Shown here: one piece after another, positions 1-7,888 of the stretch
Numbering within the stretch: position 1 is the first letter of the stretch
Layout: every line of letters begins with the position of its first letter
Source of the DNA: an uncultured bacterium
GTDB lineage: Bacteria; Cyanobacteriota; Vampirovibrionia; Gastranaerophilales; Gastranaerophilaceae
NCBI GenBank assembly: GCA_945910925.1
Contig: CAMDZX010000064.1
Coordinates: 1-9,940 of the forward strand
Direction: 5' to 3'
DNA: 9,940 nt
Made by a program: the position numbers and the translations under genes
Notes under the pieces: generated by a model
What the model saw: only the letters and a program-made list of their open reading frames with translations
What the model was told of the DNA's origin: nothing
Databases searched by the model: none

Positions 1-26
1 ATAGAACTTGTTGATAAATAATAATT

Positions 27-56
27 ATATTATTTCAACACATATTATTTCAACAC
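27..56. repeat. Perfect 15-bp tandem repeat, two copies
   Basis: The 15-mer ATATTATTTCAACAC occurs at 27-41 and again, without a gap or mismatch, at 42-56. It lies directly upstream of the -35 box at 59-64 of the helicase promoter. A GTTGA at 10-14 also pairs with TCAAC at 35-39, so part of the block can form a weak AT-rich stem. The position is compatible with a regulator site or a promoter upstream element, but it could be a plain slippage duplication. The repeat itself is seen directly; any role is inference. Confidence 0.95.
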
Positions 57-58
57 TC

Positions 59-87
59 TTGATAAAATCTGCGTAATATGCCATAAT
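59..87 (+). promoter_or_regulatory. Sigma-70-type promoter for the helicase gene
   Basis: A -35 box TTGATA (59-64) and a -10 box CATAAT (82-87) are separated by exactly 17 bases. Each matches the consensus at five of six positions. Transcription would start near 94, leaving a leader of about 37 bases before the ATG at 131. No clear Shine-Dalgarno sequence precedes that ATG. The assignment rests on sequence match and spacing only. Confidence 0.6.
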
Positions 88-130
88 TAGATAGTGAGAA
101 CCCCTGAGTACAGAAAGATTTGGATTTAAG

Positions 131-2431
131 ATGTATGAATTCCCATTTGAACTGGATGATTTTCAAAAAGAGGCGTGTGATTGCATTTCCTGTGGAGAAA
201 GTGTTGTTGTTTGCGCACCAACAGGAGCAGGAAAAACAGTTATAGCAGAACATGCAATACATTGCGCTCTCAAAAATGATGAACGAGTGTTTTATACAAC
301 TCCGCTCAAAGCATTATCAAACCAGAAATTTAACGATTTTTCGCAAAAATACGGAGCAGATAAAGTCGGATTGCTTACGGGAGATTCATCTTTCAACCGA
401 GATGCTCAGATAGTTGTTATGACGACAGAAGTGTTCAGAAACATGCTTTATTGTACAAATTTTGGCTCTGTGTCGGATAATATGCAAAAAGTAAAGTATG
501 TAATTCTTGATGAAGTTCATTATATGAATGATGAACAACGTGGTACGGTATGGGAAGAAAGTATTATATACTGTCCTACGAATGTGCAGATTATTGCACT
601 ATCGGCAACAGTAGCGAATGCGGATAAACTTACGGAATGGATTAATACCGTACATTCTAAAACAAAATTAATTAATACCGATTTTCGACCTGTACCTTTG
701 CGATTTTATTATTTTGACAGCTCGCAGCCTGATAAAATTTTGCCGCTTCTTGCTCCGGGTGGAACTTTGAATAAAAAAATAAGACCTGAAAAACGTTCAT
801 TTAAACGTGGCAGAGGTGGAAAAATCCAACAAAAAAGCGTTGTAAAGGATGTCGTAAGAAACCTGCATGACAACGATATGCTTCCTGCAATTTATTTTAC
901 GTTTTCAAGAAAAAAATGTGATGAGCAGATGGAAAAATGTGCGGATTTGTGTCTTGTAACACCTCAAGAACAGTCAAAAATTAGAGAAATAATAGATGAT
1001 TATATTGCAGAGAACCCGTATTTATACAAAAACAAACACATCGAATATCTTCTTCAAGGTGTAGCATCACATCATGCCGGACTTTTGCCGAGTTGGAAGG
1101 TTCTTGTAGAAAAGCTTTTCCAAAAAGGTTTAATCAAAGTTGTATTTGCGACAGAAACTCTTGCTGCAGGAATCAACATGCCTGCCCGTTCTACGGTTAT
1201 AAGTTCGGTAAGCAAAAGAACTGATGAAGGTCATAGAATGCTTACAGCAAGCGAATTCTTGCAAATGTCAGGTCGTGCAGGCAGGCGCGGAATGGATGAA
1301 GTAGGCTACGTTACTATTGTAGGAAGTATGTTCCAATCTCCTGAGGAGGTTGCAGAGTTGGTGCTATCAGATGCTAACCCGTTGGAAAGTCGTTTTTCAC
1401 CGAGTTATTCTATGGTTGCAAACCTGCTTCAACGTTTTACGGTTGATGAAGCAAAAGAATTGATTTTGAAAAGCTTTGGATATTTTTCGTCAAATACACG
1501 ACTTGCAGGACTCAATTTACAGCTTGAAGAAATCCAATCAAAAATTGCGGAAGCATCTTGTTTTAAATGTTGGTGCAATCAAACGGATAAAGATTTGCTT
1601 GAATATAACAAAATAAGAGATATTTATGTTCAAAACCGTCAAATCTGTAAAACAATCAGACGTCAGGAAAAAGGTAAAAAACGCCCTATGCCGCCTGAGG
1701 CACTTGAGTTTGAAAAAACGGTCAAAGCTCAGTTACATAAAATGAATTCCTGCAAATGTAATCAATGCAAACTGTACAAAAAACACATGAAAGCAATTGA
1801 ACTATTGCGCAGATTTGAATTAAGAGAAACTCAAATATCAAAAGAAATAGAAGTTCAAAGAGATATTTTCTGGAACAAGTTTATCGCGCATAAGAACGTA
1901 CTTGAAAAATTCGGATATATAAAAGATGATTACCCGACGGATAAAGGTAAAACCGTTTCTCAAATTCGTTCGGAAAATGAACTTTTCCTTGCAGAAATAA
2001 TATTCTCCGAAGTGTTGAATGACTTAACACCTGCCGAGCTTGCGAGTGTCGTTTGTGCCATAACTACGGAGGATATGCGTGCAGAAATGTATTCGGGACT
2101 TCCTCTTTCTCAAAAAGTAAGGAAAACTCTTAATAAAATTAAAGATGTAAGACGCAGAGTCGATAAAGCTCAGAATGACAACAATATAGATGATGATATG
2201 TATATTAATTCCTTCTACTGCGCGTTGATTGAAATGTGGTCAAACGGTGCGGAATGGGATGATATTGTTGATCAGGTTGAAATGGGTGAAGGTGATGTTG
2301 TAAGAAGCTTTAAACGTGTAGTTGATGTGCTTCGTCAATTTACTACAATAGACAATGTCCCTGAAGCAGTAGTATTCACCGCCCGTGAAGCTATTGACTC
2401 TATTCAAAGAGAACCTATTGATTTGGATTAA
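131..2431 (+). CDS. Ski2-like DEVH-box RNA helicase with DSHCT-type C-terminus
   Basis: Predicted ATP-dependent superfamily 2 RNA helicase of the Ski2/Mtr4 group (766 aa), probably cytoplasmic and acting in RNA processing or decay. The motifs run in order: Q-motif-like start (FELDDFQKEA), Walker A APTGAGKT (29-36), DEVH (127-130), SAT (158-160), motif IV region YFTFSRKKCDE (255-265), motif V ATETLAAGINMPAR (340-353) and motif VI QMSGRAGRRG (378-387). The C-terminal half is helical and ends in a region resembling the DSHCT domain (about 600-760). Two cysteine groups, C477/C480/C482 and C541/C543/C546, flank a basic stretch and could bind zinc. Cyanobacterial and chloroplast (ISE2) relatives have this overall plan. 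The ATG at 131 suits the motif spacing but has a weak ribosome-binding site. The gene converges on gshA with a 20-base gap and no visible terminator. Helicase class is certain; the RNA substrate is unknown. Confidence 0.93.
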   Translation: MYEFPFELDDFQKEACDCISCGESVVVCAPTGAGKTVIAEHAIHCALKNDERVFYTTPLKALSNQKFNDFSQKYGADKVGLLTGDSSFNRDAQIVVMTTEVFRNMLYCTNFGSVSDNMQKVKYVILDEVHYMNDEQRGTVWEESIIYCPTNVQIIALSATVANADKLTEWINTVHSKTKLINTDFRPVPLRFYYFDSSQPDKILPLLAPGGTLNKKIRPEKRSFKRGRGGKIQQKSVVKDVVRNLHDNDMLPAIYFTFSRKKCDEQMEKCADLCLVTPQEQSKIREIIDDYIAENPYLYKNKHIEYLLQGVASHHAGLLPSWKVLVEKLFQKGLIKVVFATETLAAGINMPARSTVISSVSKRTDEGHRMLTASEFLQMSGRAGRRGMDEVGYVTIVGSMFQSPEEVAELVLSDANPLESRFSPSYSMVANLLQRFTVDEAKELILKSFGYFSSNTRLAGLNLQLEEIQSKIAEASCFKCWCNQTDKDLLEYNKIRDIYVQNRQICKTIRRQEKGKKRPMPPEALEFEKTVKAQLHKMNSCKCNQCKLYKKHMKAIELLRRFELRETQISKEIEVQRDIFWNKFIAHKNVLEKFGYIKDDYPTDKGKTVSQIRSENELFLAEIIFSEVLNDLTPAELASVVCAITTEDMRAEMYSGLPLSQKVRKTLNKIKDVRRRVDKAQNDNNIDDDMYINSFYCALIEMWSNGAEWDDIVDQVEMGEGDVVRSFKRVVDVLRQFTTIDNVPEAVVFTAREAIDSIQREPIDLD

Positions 2432-2451
2432 AACAGTTATAAATCTACATA

Positions 2452-3696
2452 TTAATTATTAGAGATTCTTATTTTCTTACAATGCTCCATCATCGGTAAA
2501 ATATATTTGCAGTCGTTATCTGATTTGCTATTAAGTGATTGATACGCAATATTAAGGATTTCACAAGCAATATCACGTGCAGAAATACCCTTTATTTTTG
2601 TATCAAGTGCTGTTCTTGGAACATTGTACCTGAATTCTTCAATATCACTAGCCGATAATTTTTTTAGAAGATGTCCGATTTCGTCAATCGCATCTTTGTT
2701 ATACAAAACACCTTTATATATTGCAGGAATAGAGTATTCCAAGCCACCGCCAATACAATCGTGGTTTCTTATTTCTATGTACTGTCTTAATCTTATATCC
2801 GGGAAGAAAAGATTAGCATGCAATTTATAATCTTCAATATCAGGTTCATACCCCATATATCCGTGTTCTAAAAATTGTTTAAATGTAATTTTACCGTTTA
2901 TGTAAATAATATTGTCGTTTCTTACTATATAAATCATTGGTGAGGCGAGAACCGCATCAATATAATTGTTGAATAATAAATCATGTTTTAATTTTGTTGC
3001 AAAACCGCATCTTTCGTTATCCGTATTCAACCATGCAAGTGCTCTAAAAGATTTATACCCTGTATCAACTCCGCCTCTTATTGATGAATTTGCATACATT
3101 GCTGTCATAAAAGGTGACATTATATTTGCCGTAAATAGTTTTGCCATAGCATCTTCTTCACTTGCAAAATCTATTCCAACTTGTATCCCCGCAGTTTCTC
3201 GCATCATGACATCGGATAATATACCCCAAAGGTAATCTGCCATATATTTATAACGTTTTTTAGGAATAAGCTTAATATTTTTATAAGTTGATACGGGAGA
3301 AACTCCGGAATTAAGAAGTTTTATTCCGTATTTATCGAGCAATAAATTAAATGTGGAATTTATACGCTCAACTTTATATTTCAAATCCGAAACTGTTTTT
3401 TGAGGTTCAAGGCTTAATTCAATTTGTGAACCGGGCTCAAGAGTTATTGTATCGTGGAGTTTTTTCAACCCGATAATTTCTTCTCCATCGAGAATATAAT
3501 CCCAATTGTCTATTGCCGCATACTCTTTTAAGAGTTCACAGATACCCAAAATACCATAATAAGATACTGTTTCATACGTTTCTTTATTAACGGGAATTCG
3601 TTCGTATTCAAATCCGATATTTTGTTCTTCTTTGCATCCCTTTTGATAGAGTTTTAGAATGGTATCATAACATAATTTTTCTTTGCAATAGTACAT
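2452..3696 (-). CDS. gshA: Glutamate-cysteine ligase, plant/GCS2 type
   Basis: Predicted cytoplasmic gamma-glutamylcysteine synthetase (EC 6.3.2.2), which joins L-glutamate and L-cysteine using ATP in the first step of glutathione synthesis. The 414-residue protein (numbered from the start chosen here) carries the GCS2-family signatures: IGFEYERIPV (27-36), ITLEPGSQIELS (84-95), MMRETAGIQVGIDF (164-177), NSSIRGG (203-209), RALAW (from 218) and FPDIRLRQYIEIRNHD (about 298-313). The last resembles the FPxVRLxxYLEMR block of plant and cyanobacterial enzymes. An in-frame ATG seven codons upstream (3717) is possible. The ATG at 3696 is preferred because AAAGGAG lies just upstream at ideal spacing, inside that extension. 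The gene is divergent from rsmA and convergent with the helicase. No gshB is present, so glutathione itself is inferred; related EgtA enzymes use the same fold. Confidence 0.9.
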   Translation of the reverse strand: MYYCKEKLCYDTILKLYQKGCKEEQNIGFEYERIPVNKETYETVSYYGILGICELLKEYAAIDNWDYILDGEEIIGLKKLHDTITLEPGSQIELSLEPQKTVSDLKYKVERINSTFNLLLDKYGIKLLNSGVSPVSTYKNIKLIPKKRYKYMADYLWGILSDVMMRETAGIQVGIDFASEEDAMAKLFTANIMSPFMTAMYANSSIRGGVDTGYKSFRALAWLNTDNERCGFATKLKHDLLFNNYIDAVLASPMIYIVRNDNIIYINGKITFKQFLEHGYMGYEPDIEDYKLHANLFFPDIRLRQYIEIRNHDCIGGGLEYSIPAIYKGVLYNKDAIDEIGHLLKKLSASDIEEFRYNVPRTALDTKIKGISARDIACEILNIAYQSLNSKSDNDCKYILPMMEHCKKIRISNN

Positions 3697-3701
3697 ATTT
3701 A

Positions 3702-3708
3702 CTCCTTT
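3702..3708 (-). promoter_or_regulatory. Ribosome-binding site that fixes the gshA start
   Basis: Read on the minus strand, AAAGGAG is followed by five bases and then ATG at 3696. It is the strongest Shine-Dalgarno match in this intergenic region. It lies downstream of the alternative ATG at 3717, so it supports the shorter protein. Confidence 0.8.
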
Positions 3709-3770
3709 ATTTATCATAATATAAAAATTATCAAATTAAAAAATAAAAACATTTACCTGTTTGTATTATT

Positions 3771-4634
3771 ATGGATAGTAAGATGGACTATTTTCACAGA
3801 GCAAAATTTTTCAGAACAAAAAAACGTCTGGGGCAAAATTTTTTGGTTAACCCTGACGTAATTTTTGATATTCTTGATTACGCGGGAATAACAAAAGACG
3901 ATACCGTGTTGGAAATAGGACCCGGTGTCGGATTTGTGACAGAGCAGCTAGTAAAACAAGCTAAAAAAGTTGTTGCAATCGAGCTTGATGAAGAAGCAAT
4001 TGAAGAACTTAAAAAAATTGAGTGTGATAATCTTGAAATTATACACAGAGATATTTTGAAAACTAATCTTTGGGAGCTTATTCCTCAGGGTGAAAAATTT
4101 AAGGTTGTTGCGAATATTCCGTATTATATAACTGCGCCGATTATTGCACATTTACTCGGTGAAGTTGATGATATGGAGAATAAAAACAGAAACTCAATAT
4201 CTGATGTCATTTTGATGGTTCAGGAGGAGGTCGCAAGAAGAATTGTCGCTGATGAAACTTCTCCATCTAAAGAATACGGACTATTAACCATATTATCTCA
4301 ATTTTGGGCAGATTGTGAGATTTTAAGACTTGTCGGAAGAAAAAGTTTTTACCCTGCGCCTAAAGTTAACTCTGCTCTGGTGAGGTTTAAAATCAATGAC
4401 AAACCAAGACTGACTTTAAGTGATTATTCTCATTTTCGACGCACGATTAAAGCAGGTTTCGCTCAAAGAAGAAAGAATATCAAAAACTGTCTTGTAAACG
4501 GTGGATTTGATAAAACTAATGTTACTCAAGTTCTTGAAACTCTTGGAATTGATTTGAATACACGTGCTGAAAGTATTTCAATAGAAAAATTTGGTGAGAT
4601 TTCGGAAGGATTAATAAATGCAAATCAAAATTAA
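3771..4634 (+). CDS. rsmA: 16S rRNA (adenine1518-N6/adenine1519-N6)-dimethyltransferase RsmA (KsgA)
   Basis: SAM-dependent methyltransferase that dimethylates two adjacent adenines in the 3'-terminal hairpin of 16S rRNA during late 30S subunit assembly. The 287 residues have the family pattern: KKRLGQNFLVNPDVI (17-31), SAM-binding EIGPGVG (48-54), acidic motif AIELD (69-73), HRDIL (92-96), catalytic NIPYY (115-119), QEEVARR (151-157), FYPAPKVNSALVRF (193-206) and FAQRRKNIKNCL (230-241). Length is normal. The ATG at 3771 is used, but a second in-frame ATG at 3783 would remove only four residues, and neither has a good ribosome-binding site. Its 3' end overlaps ispE by 17 bases, so the two form an operon, an arrangement also found in cyanobacteria. 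Confidence 0.97.
   Translation: MDSKMDYFHRAKFFRTKKRLGQNFLVNPDVIFDILDYAGITKDDTVLEIGPGVGFVTEQLVKQAKKVVAIELDEEAIEELKKIECDNLEIIHRDILKTNLWELIPQGEKFKVVANIPYYITAPIIAHLLGEVDDMENKNRNSISDVILMVQEEVARRIVADETSPSKEYGLLTILSQFWADCEILRLVGRKSFYPAPKVNSALVRFKINDKPRLTLSDYSHFRRTIKAGFAQRRKNIKNCLVNGGFDKTNVTQVLETLGIDLNTRAESISIEKFGEISEGLINANQN
4606..4610 (+). promoter_or_regulatory. Ribosome-binding site for ispE inside rsmA
   Basis: AAGGA lies seven bases before the ispE ATG at 4618, within the last codons of rsmA. It supports the overlapping start and translation of the two genes from one transcript. Confidence 0.75.
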
Positions 4635-5484
4635 AACTCCCGCAAAGATAAATTTGACACTTGAGGTCTTGGACAAACGCCCTGACGGATACCATAATAT
4701 CCAAAGTGTTATGCAAATGATAGACTTGTATGATTATCTGACAATAAAAGTTGAAAATTCGACAACGGAAGAAATAACTCTTTCGGGAACAAGTGATGAA
4801 ATTCCGTATAATGAAAAAAATCTCGTTTATAAAGCTGCAAAGTTATTTTTGGACAGAGCTAATATTCATGACAGGCATGTTGATGTTTTTATAGAAAAAA
4901 ATATTCCTATATCTGCAGGGCTCGCAGGTGGAAGTACAAATGCCGCAGGAACAATATACGGTCTGAATTGTTTGTTCAACAATATTTTATCTCGCCAAGA
5001 GCTACACGAATTGTGTGCAGAACTTGGTTCAGATTTGAATGTTTGTCTTGAGGGCGGATGTTTGCTTGCAACAGGCAGAGGCGAAAAAATAGAAAAACTT
5101 CCGTTCAGAGAAAATCCGGTTAGCCTGATAAAACCCACAAATATGGGTATTAGTGCAAAAGAGGCATACACAAAATTTTCTCGGCTTGAAAAGAAGCCTG
5201 ATTTGGATATGACTTTCAAAATGATTGATTCAATAAAAATCGGAACCGATATAAGACAATTTTTGCATAATGATTTGGAAGTTGCAGTTTTTCAAGATTA
5301 TCAAGAACTCAAAAAAATAAAAGAAAATATTCCGCAGGCAATTATGTCAGGCTCCGGCTCAACTTATTTTGCAATATCGGATAATATTCCGCAACTTGAA
5401 GGGTATTGGGTAAAAACAGGTTTGAAGTTTATTCCTTCGGGTGTTGAATGTTGTGATGAATATATAGAAGTGACAAAGTGGTAA
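4618..5484 (+). CDS. ispE: 4-diphosphocytidyl-2-C-methyl-D-erythritol kinase IspE
   Basis: GHMP-family kinase (EC 2.7.1.148) that phosphorylates CDP-methylerythritol in the MEP (non-mevalonate) isoprenoid pathway in the cytoplasm. The 288-residue protein has the substrate-site start TPAKINLTLEVLDKRPDGYH (7-26, catalytic Lys10), the ATP-binding glycine/serine loop PISAGLAGGSTNAA (97-110), catalytic Asp139 in GSDLNV, GRGE (153-156) and the third GHMP motif IMSGSGST (242-249). Length is typical. After the catalytic Asp the family usually has a Val/Ile-Pro-Phe step; here it reads Leu-Asn-Val, a mild local variation. The start overlaps rsmA by 17 bases and has its own AAGGA. Its end faces the end of apeR across 31 bases with no recognisable terminator hairpin. 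Confidence 0.97.
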   Translation: MQIKIKTPAKINLTLEVLDKRPDGYHNIQSVMQMIDLYDYLTIKVENSTTEEITLSGTSDEIPYNEKNLVYKAAKLFLDRANIHDRHVDVFIEKNIPISAGLAGGSTNAAGTIYGLNCLFNNILSRQELHELCAELGSDLNVCLEGGCLLATGRGEKIEKLPFRENPVSLIKPTNMGISAKEAYTKFSRLEKKPDLDMTFKMIDSIKIGTDIRQFLHNDLEVAVFQDYQELKKIKENIPQAIMSGSGSTYFAISDNIPQLEGYWVKTGLKFIPSGVECCDEYIEVTKW

Positions 5485-5515
5485 ATATAGATATTTATGA
5501 TTTCAACTTTTACAA

Positions 5516-6739
5516 TTAACTTGATTTCAATATAAGGCTTGTATTAATTCCTCCGAATGCGAAATTATTTGTCATTACATATTCTGTATCAATAATCCGC
5601 CCGCCATCACATATATAATCTAAATCTCCGCATTCCGAATCTAAGTTTTTGAGATTAAGAGTCGGTGCAAACCACTTGTTGTTCATCATTTCTATTGAAA
5701 GAACAGTTTCTATTGCGCCGCACGCCCCAAGAGTATGACCCGTGTAACTTTTTATGGAGCTTATCGGGATTTGACGCTTGAAGGTATTATATGTTGCAGT
5801 TGTTTCCGCAATATCACCGTTTTTTGTTCCCGTACCGTGAGCATTTACATATCCGATTTCTTCTTTTGAGATATTTGCGTTTTGGATAGCTTTTTCCATT
5901 ACAATTTGCATAGTCTCGGGATTAGGGTTTGTAATATGTGTTCCGTCCGTATTTGTTGCAAAACCCGTTATCTCCGCATAAATCTTTGCACCACGATTTT
6001 TTGCGTGTTCGTATTCTTCCAAAATAACCGTACCTGCGCCCTCACCTATCACAAGCCCGTCGCGGTCTTTGTCAAACGGTGAAGGTGTAAGTTTCGGGGT
6101 ATCATTTTTAACACTTGTTGCGTACAATGTATCAAATACTCCCGCCTGTGACGGATGAAGTTCTTCCGCCCCGCCTGCAATCATTATATCCTGTTGTCCG
6201 TATTTTATCGCCTCATAAGCCATACCTATCCCCAAAGCTCCCGATGTACAAGCCGTTGAAGTAGGAATAAGACGACCGGTTGTTTTGAAATAAAGTGAAA
6301 TATTTACTGCAGCCGTTTGCGGCATCATTTTTATATATGAACCCGAATTAAGATTTTTTACCTCCTTATCAAGTTCTATTGCGTAAAAATCAAAAATTGG
6401 TTTCATAGAGCCTGTCGAAGAACCATAAGATACTCCGCAGGAACCTTGTGTAATTACCGAATCACCGAGTAATCCGGCATGTTTTAATGCCTGCTCTGCC
6501 GTTGCAACTGCCATAACGGATACAGGTCCCATTGTCCTTGTAACTTTTCGTGTAAAATGTTCGGGTTGTTCAAAACCTCGTACCCTGCAAGCAAGTCTTG
6601 TGTGCATGTTCTTTATTTCATCAAATTCAGGCTGATATTCTACACAATTTTCATATATTTTTAATCTCTCGAATGCAGTATCTATACTACACCCCAGAGG
6701 ACTTGCAAGTGCCATGCCTGTTACAACAACTCTCCTCAC
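5516..6739 (-). CDS. apeR: Beta-ketoacyl-ACP synthase of aryl-polyene type (ApeR-like)
   Basis: Condensing enzyme of the FabF/KAS II fold (407 aa) that would condense an ACP-bound acyl chain with malonyl-ACP. The nucleophile is Cys164 in STACTSG, with His301 in NAHGTGT and His335 in YTGHTLGACG, so the Cys-His-His triad is complete. The terminal glycine loop is NNFAFGG (391-397). It is the last gene of the leftward apeO-P-Q-R run, the position of ApeR in proteobacterial APE clusters, where it acts as a homodimer beside ApeO:ApeC. The start is GTG at 6739, overlapping the apeQ stop in the string GTGA and preceded by GGAGG, so translation is probably coupled. The next ATG would cut into the first strand (VVVTGMA) and is rejected. 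A plain fatty-acid FabF is the alternative, but the gene context argues for polyene synthesis. Confidence 0.9.
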   Translation of the reverse strand: MRRVVVTGMALASPLGCSIDTAFERLKIYENCVEYQPEFDEIKNMHTRLACRVRGFEQPEHFTRKVTRTMGPVSVMAVATAEQALKHAGLLGDSVITQGSCGVSYGSSTGSMKPIFDFYAIELDKEVKNLNSGSYIKMMPQTAAVNISLYFKTTGRLIPTSTACTSGALGIGMAYEAIKYGQQDIMIAGGAEELHPSQAGVFDTLYATSVKNDTPKLTPSPFDKDRDGLVIGEGAGTVILEEYEHAKNRGAKIYAEITGFATNTDGTHITNPNPETMQIVMEKAIQNANISKEEIGYVNAHGTGTKNGDIAETTATYNTFKRQIPISSIKSYTGHTLGACGAIETVLSIEMMNNKWFAPTLNLKNLDSECGDLDYICDGGRIIDTEYVMTNNFAFGGINTSLILKSS

Positions 6740-7455
6740 AGATACAAACCTCCGTTTACCTGAATAACTTGACCTGTTATATATGAAGCTTTTTCACTTA
6801 TTAAAAAATTTATTACCTCCGCAACTTCTTCAGGTTGACCTATTCGTTTCATTGGTATCATATCCGATATTTTTTCCTTTGGTAAATCTGTTGTCATGTC
6901 GGATTCAATAATTCCGGGAGCAACACAATTTACGGTAATTCCACGTTTTGCAACCTCTAAGCTTAATGCTTTAACGGCTCCTATTATTCCCGCTTTTGAT
7001 GCACTGTAATTTACCTGTCCTCTGTTGCCCGAAATTCCTGAAACAGAAGAAAGTGCGACAATGCGGTTTTTCTTTCTGCTCTGTATCATTGGCATTATAA
7101 TTGGTTTTACCACATTATAAAATCCGTTAAGGTTTGTATTTATAACATCATCCCATTCATTGTTTTCCATTGCAGGAAAAACATTATCTTTTGCAATCCC
7201 CGCATTTAATACAACTCCATAGTACACACCGTTTTGTTCTATGTCTTTTGTAAGAATTTCAAAAGTTTGTTCTCTGTTTGATATATCAAATTGAAGTATA
7301 CGAGCGTTACCGATTTCTTGTTGAACTTCTTTTACTTTATCAATATTTTTATTGCAATGCAGAACAACTTTATACCCTTGCTTTGCAAGGAGAACTGCCG
7401 TTGCACGCCCTATCCCCCGACTTGAACCCGTAATTAAAACTTCTTTATCCGACAT
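6736..7455 (-). CDS. apeQ: 3-oxoacyl-ACP reductase, FabG/SDR type (ApeQ-like)
   Basis: Short-chain dehydrogenase that would reduce the beta-keto group formed in each elongation round, using NAD(P)H. Numbered from the ATG at 7455 (239 aa), it has the Rossmann cofactor loop TGSSRGIG (9-16), NAG (84-86), catalytic Ser137, Tyr150 and Lys154 in YSASK, and the family end NGG. Length is standard for FabG. A TTG six bases upstream (7461) could add two residues; AAAGGA fits either start and ATG is preferred. The 5' end overlaps apeP by 11 bases and the 3' end overlaps apeR by 4, so this is a tight operon. Sequence alone cannot separate ApeQ from a primary FabG; the apeO-P-Q-R order does. Confidence 0.92.
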   Translation of the reverse strand: MSDKEVLITGSSRGIGRATAVLLAKQGYKVVLHCNKNIDKVKEVQQEIGNARILQFDISNREQTFEILTKDIEQNGVYYGVVLNAGIAKDNVFPAMENNEWDDVINTNLNGFYNVVKPIIMPMIQSRKKNRIVALSSVSGISGNRGQVNYSASKAGIIGAVKALSLEVAKRGITVNCVAPGIIESDMTTDLPKEKISDMIPMKRIGQPEEVAEVINFLISEKASYITGQVIQVNGGLYL

Positions 7456-7888
7456 TTTCAATTAATCCTTTCGCATCCTCGTTTTGATAAACATTAACGG
7501 TTGCACTTGCGCACTCTTCTTCTAATCTGTTATATATAAAACATTCAAAAGATACAATTCCGCCATCACAAAAAATTTCTTTTGCTTTAATTGTATATGT
7601 TTCTCCAATATTAAATTTTTCAATAGCATTATTATACAATCTTGTTCCTAATAAGAAACCGATTTGAGGTTCTTCTTTTTTATTCTTGTAATACGCATAA
7701 CAACCTATCGTTTGAGCCATAAACTCTATACCAACAAGCGAAGATATACCATTTATTGCAGAATTAAAAAATACCATATCTTTTTTGATTGTTACTTGTG
7801 CCAAAACATATTTTTCTTGAAGATTAACATCAACAAGTTTATCAATCAGTATCATCGGAGGTTTGTGCGGAAGAATTTTATCAAGCAT
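7445..7888 (-). CDS. apeP: 3-hydroxyacyl-ACP dehydratase, hotdog fold (ApeP-like)
   Basis: Small dehydratase (147 aa) related to FabZ and to ApeP of aryl-polyene clusters. It would remove water from the 3-hydroxyacyl-ACP made by ApeQ to give the conjugated double bond. The catalytic His is His8 in ILPHKPPMILID, and the acidic partner is Glu55 in VGIEFMAQ; GFLLGTR (77-83) follows. The ApeP-type wording VGIExMAQT, rather than the FabZ form PGVLIxEAMAQ, favours the APE assignment. The ATG at 7888 overlaps a TAA stop of a short upstream mini-ORF (TAATG) and has GGAGAGGGG upstream as its ribosome-binding site. The first codons belong to the tandemly duplicated 56-base segment described separately. 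It overlaps apeQ by 11 bases. Confidence 0.88.
   Translation of the reverse strand: MLDKILPHKPPMILIDKLVDVNLQEKYVLAQVTIKKDMVFFNSAINGISSLVGIEFMAQTIGCYAYYKNKKEEPQIGFLLGTRLYNNAIEKFNIGETYTIKAKEIFCDGGIVSFECFIYNRLEEECASATVNVYQNEDAKGLIENVG

Noticed and set aside
1..21. Possible tail of an upstream gene (I-E-L-V-D-K then TAA in frame 1)
   Set aside because: Six open codons at a window edge are expected by chance; there is nothing to identify a protein.
2432..2451. Terminator between the convergent helicase and gshA genes, and likewise at 5485-5515 between ispE and apeR
   Set aside because: Neither gap contains a GC-rich stem followed by a T-run; termination may depend on other signals.
2966..3235. 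Open frame opposite gshA, and similar open frames opposite rsmA, ispE, apeR, apeP and apeO
   Set aside because: They lie entirely within well-supported genes on the other strand, have no recognisable domains and reflect the low-GC codon pattern.
3697..3717. Longer gshA start at ATG 3717
   Set aside because: The seven-residue extension contains the AAAGGAG that serves the ATG at 3696, and it adds nothing resembling the family N-terminus.
3721..3770. Divergent promoters for gshA and rsmA in the AT-rich gap (TATTAT at 3764-3769 and TTGATA-like strings)
   Set aside because: No -35/-10 pair with 16-18 base spacing could be found on either strand, and single hexamers are expected by chance in this composition.
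7456..7461. TTG start for apeQ two codons upstream
   Set aside because: ATG at 7455 is the commoner codon, and the extension adds only Met-Lys before a normal FabG start; it cannot be fully excluded.
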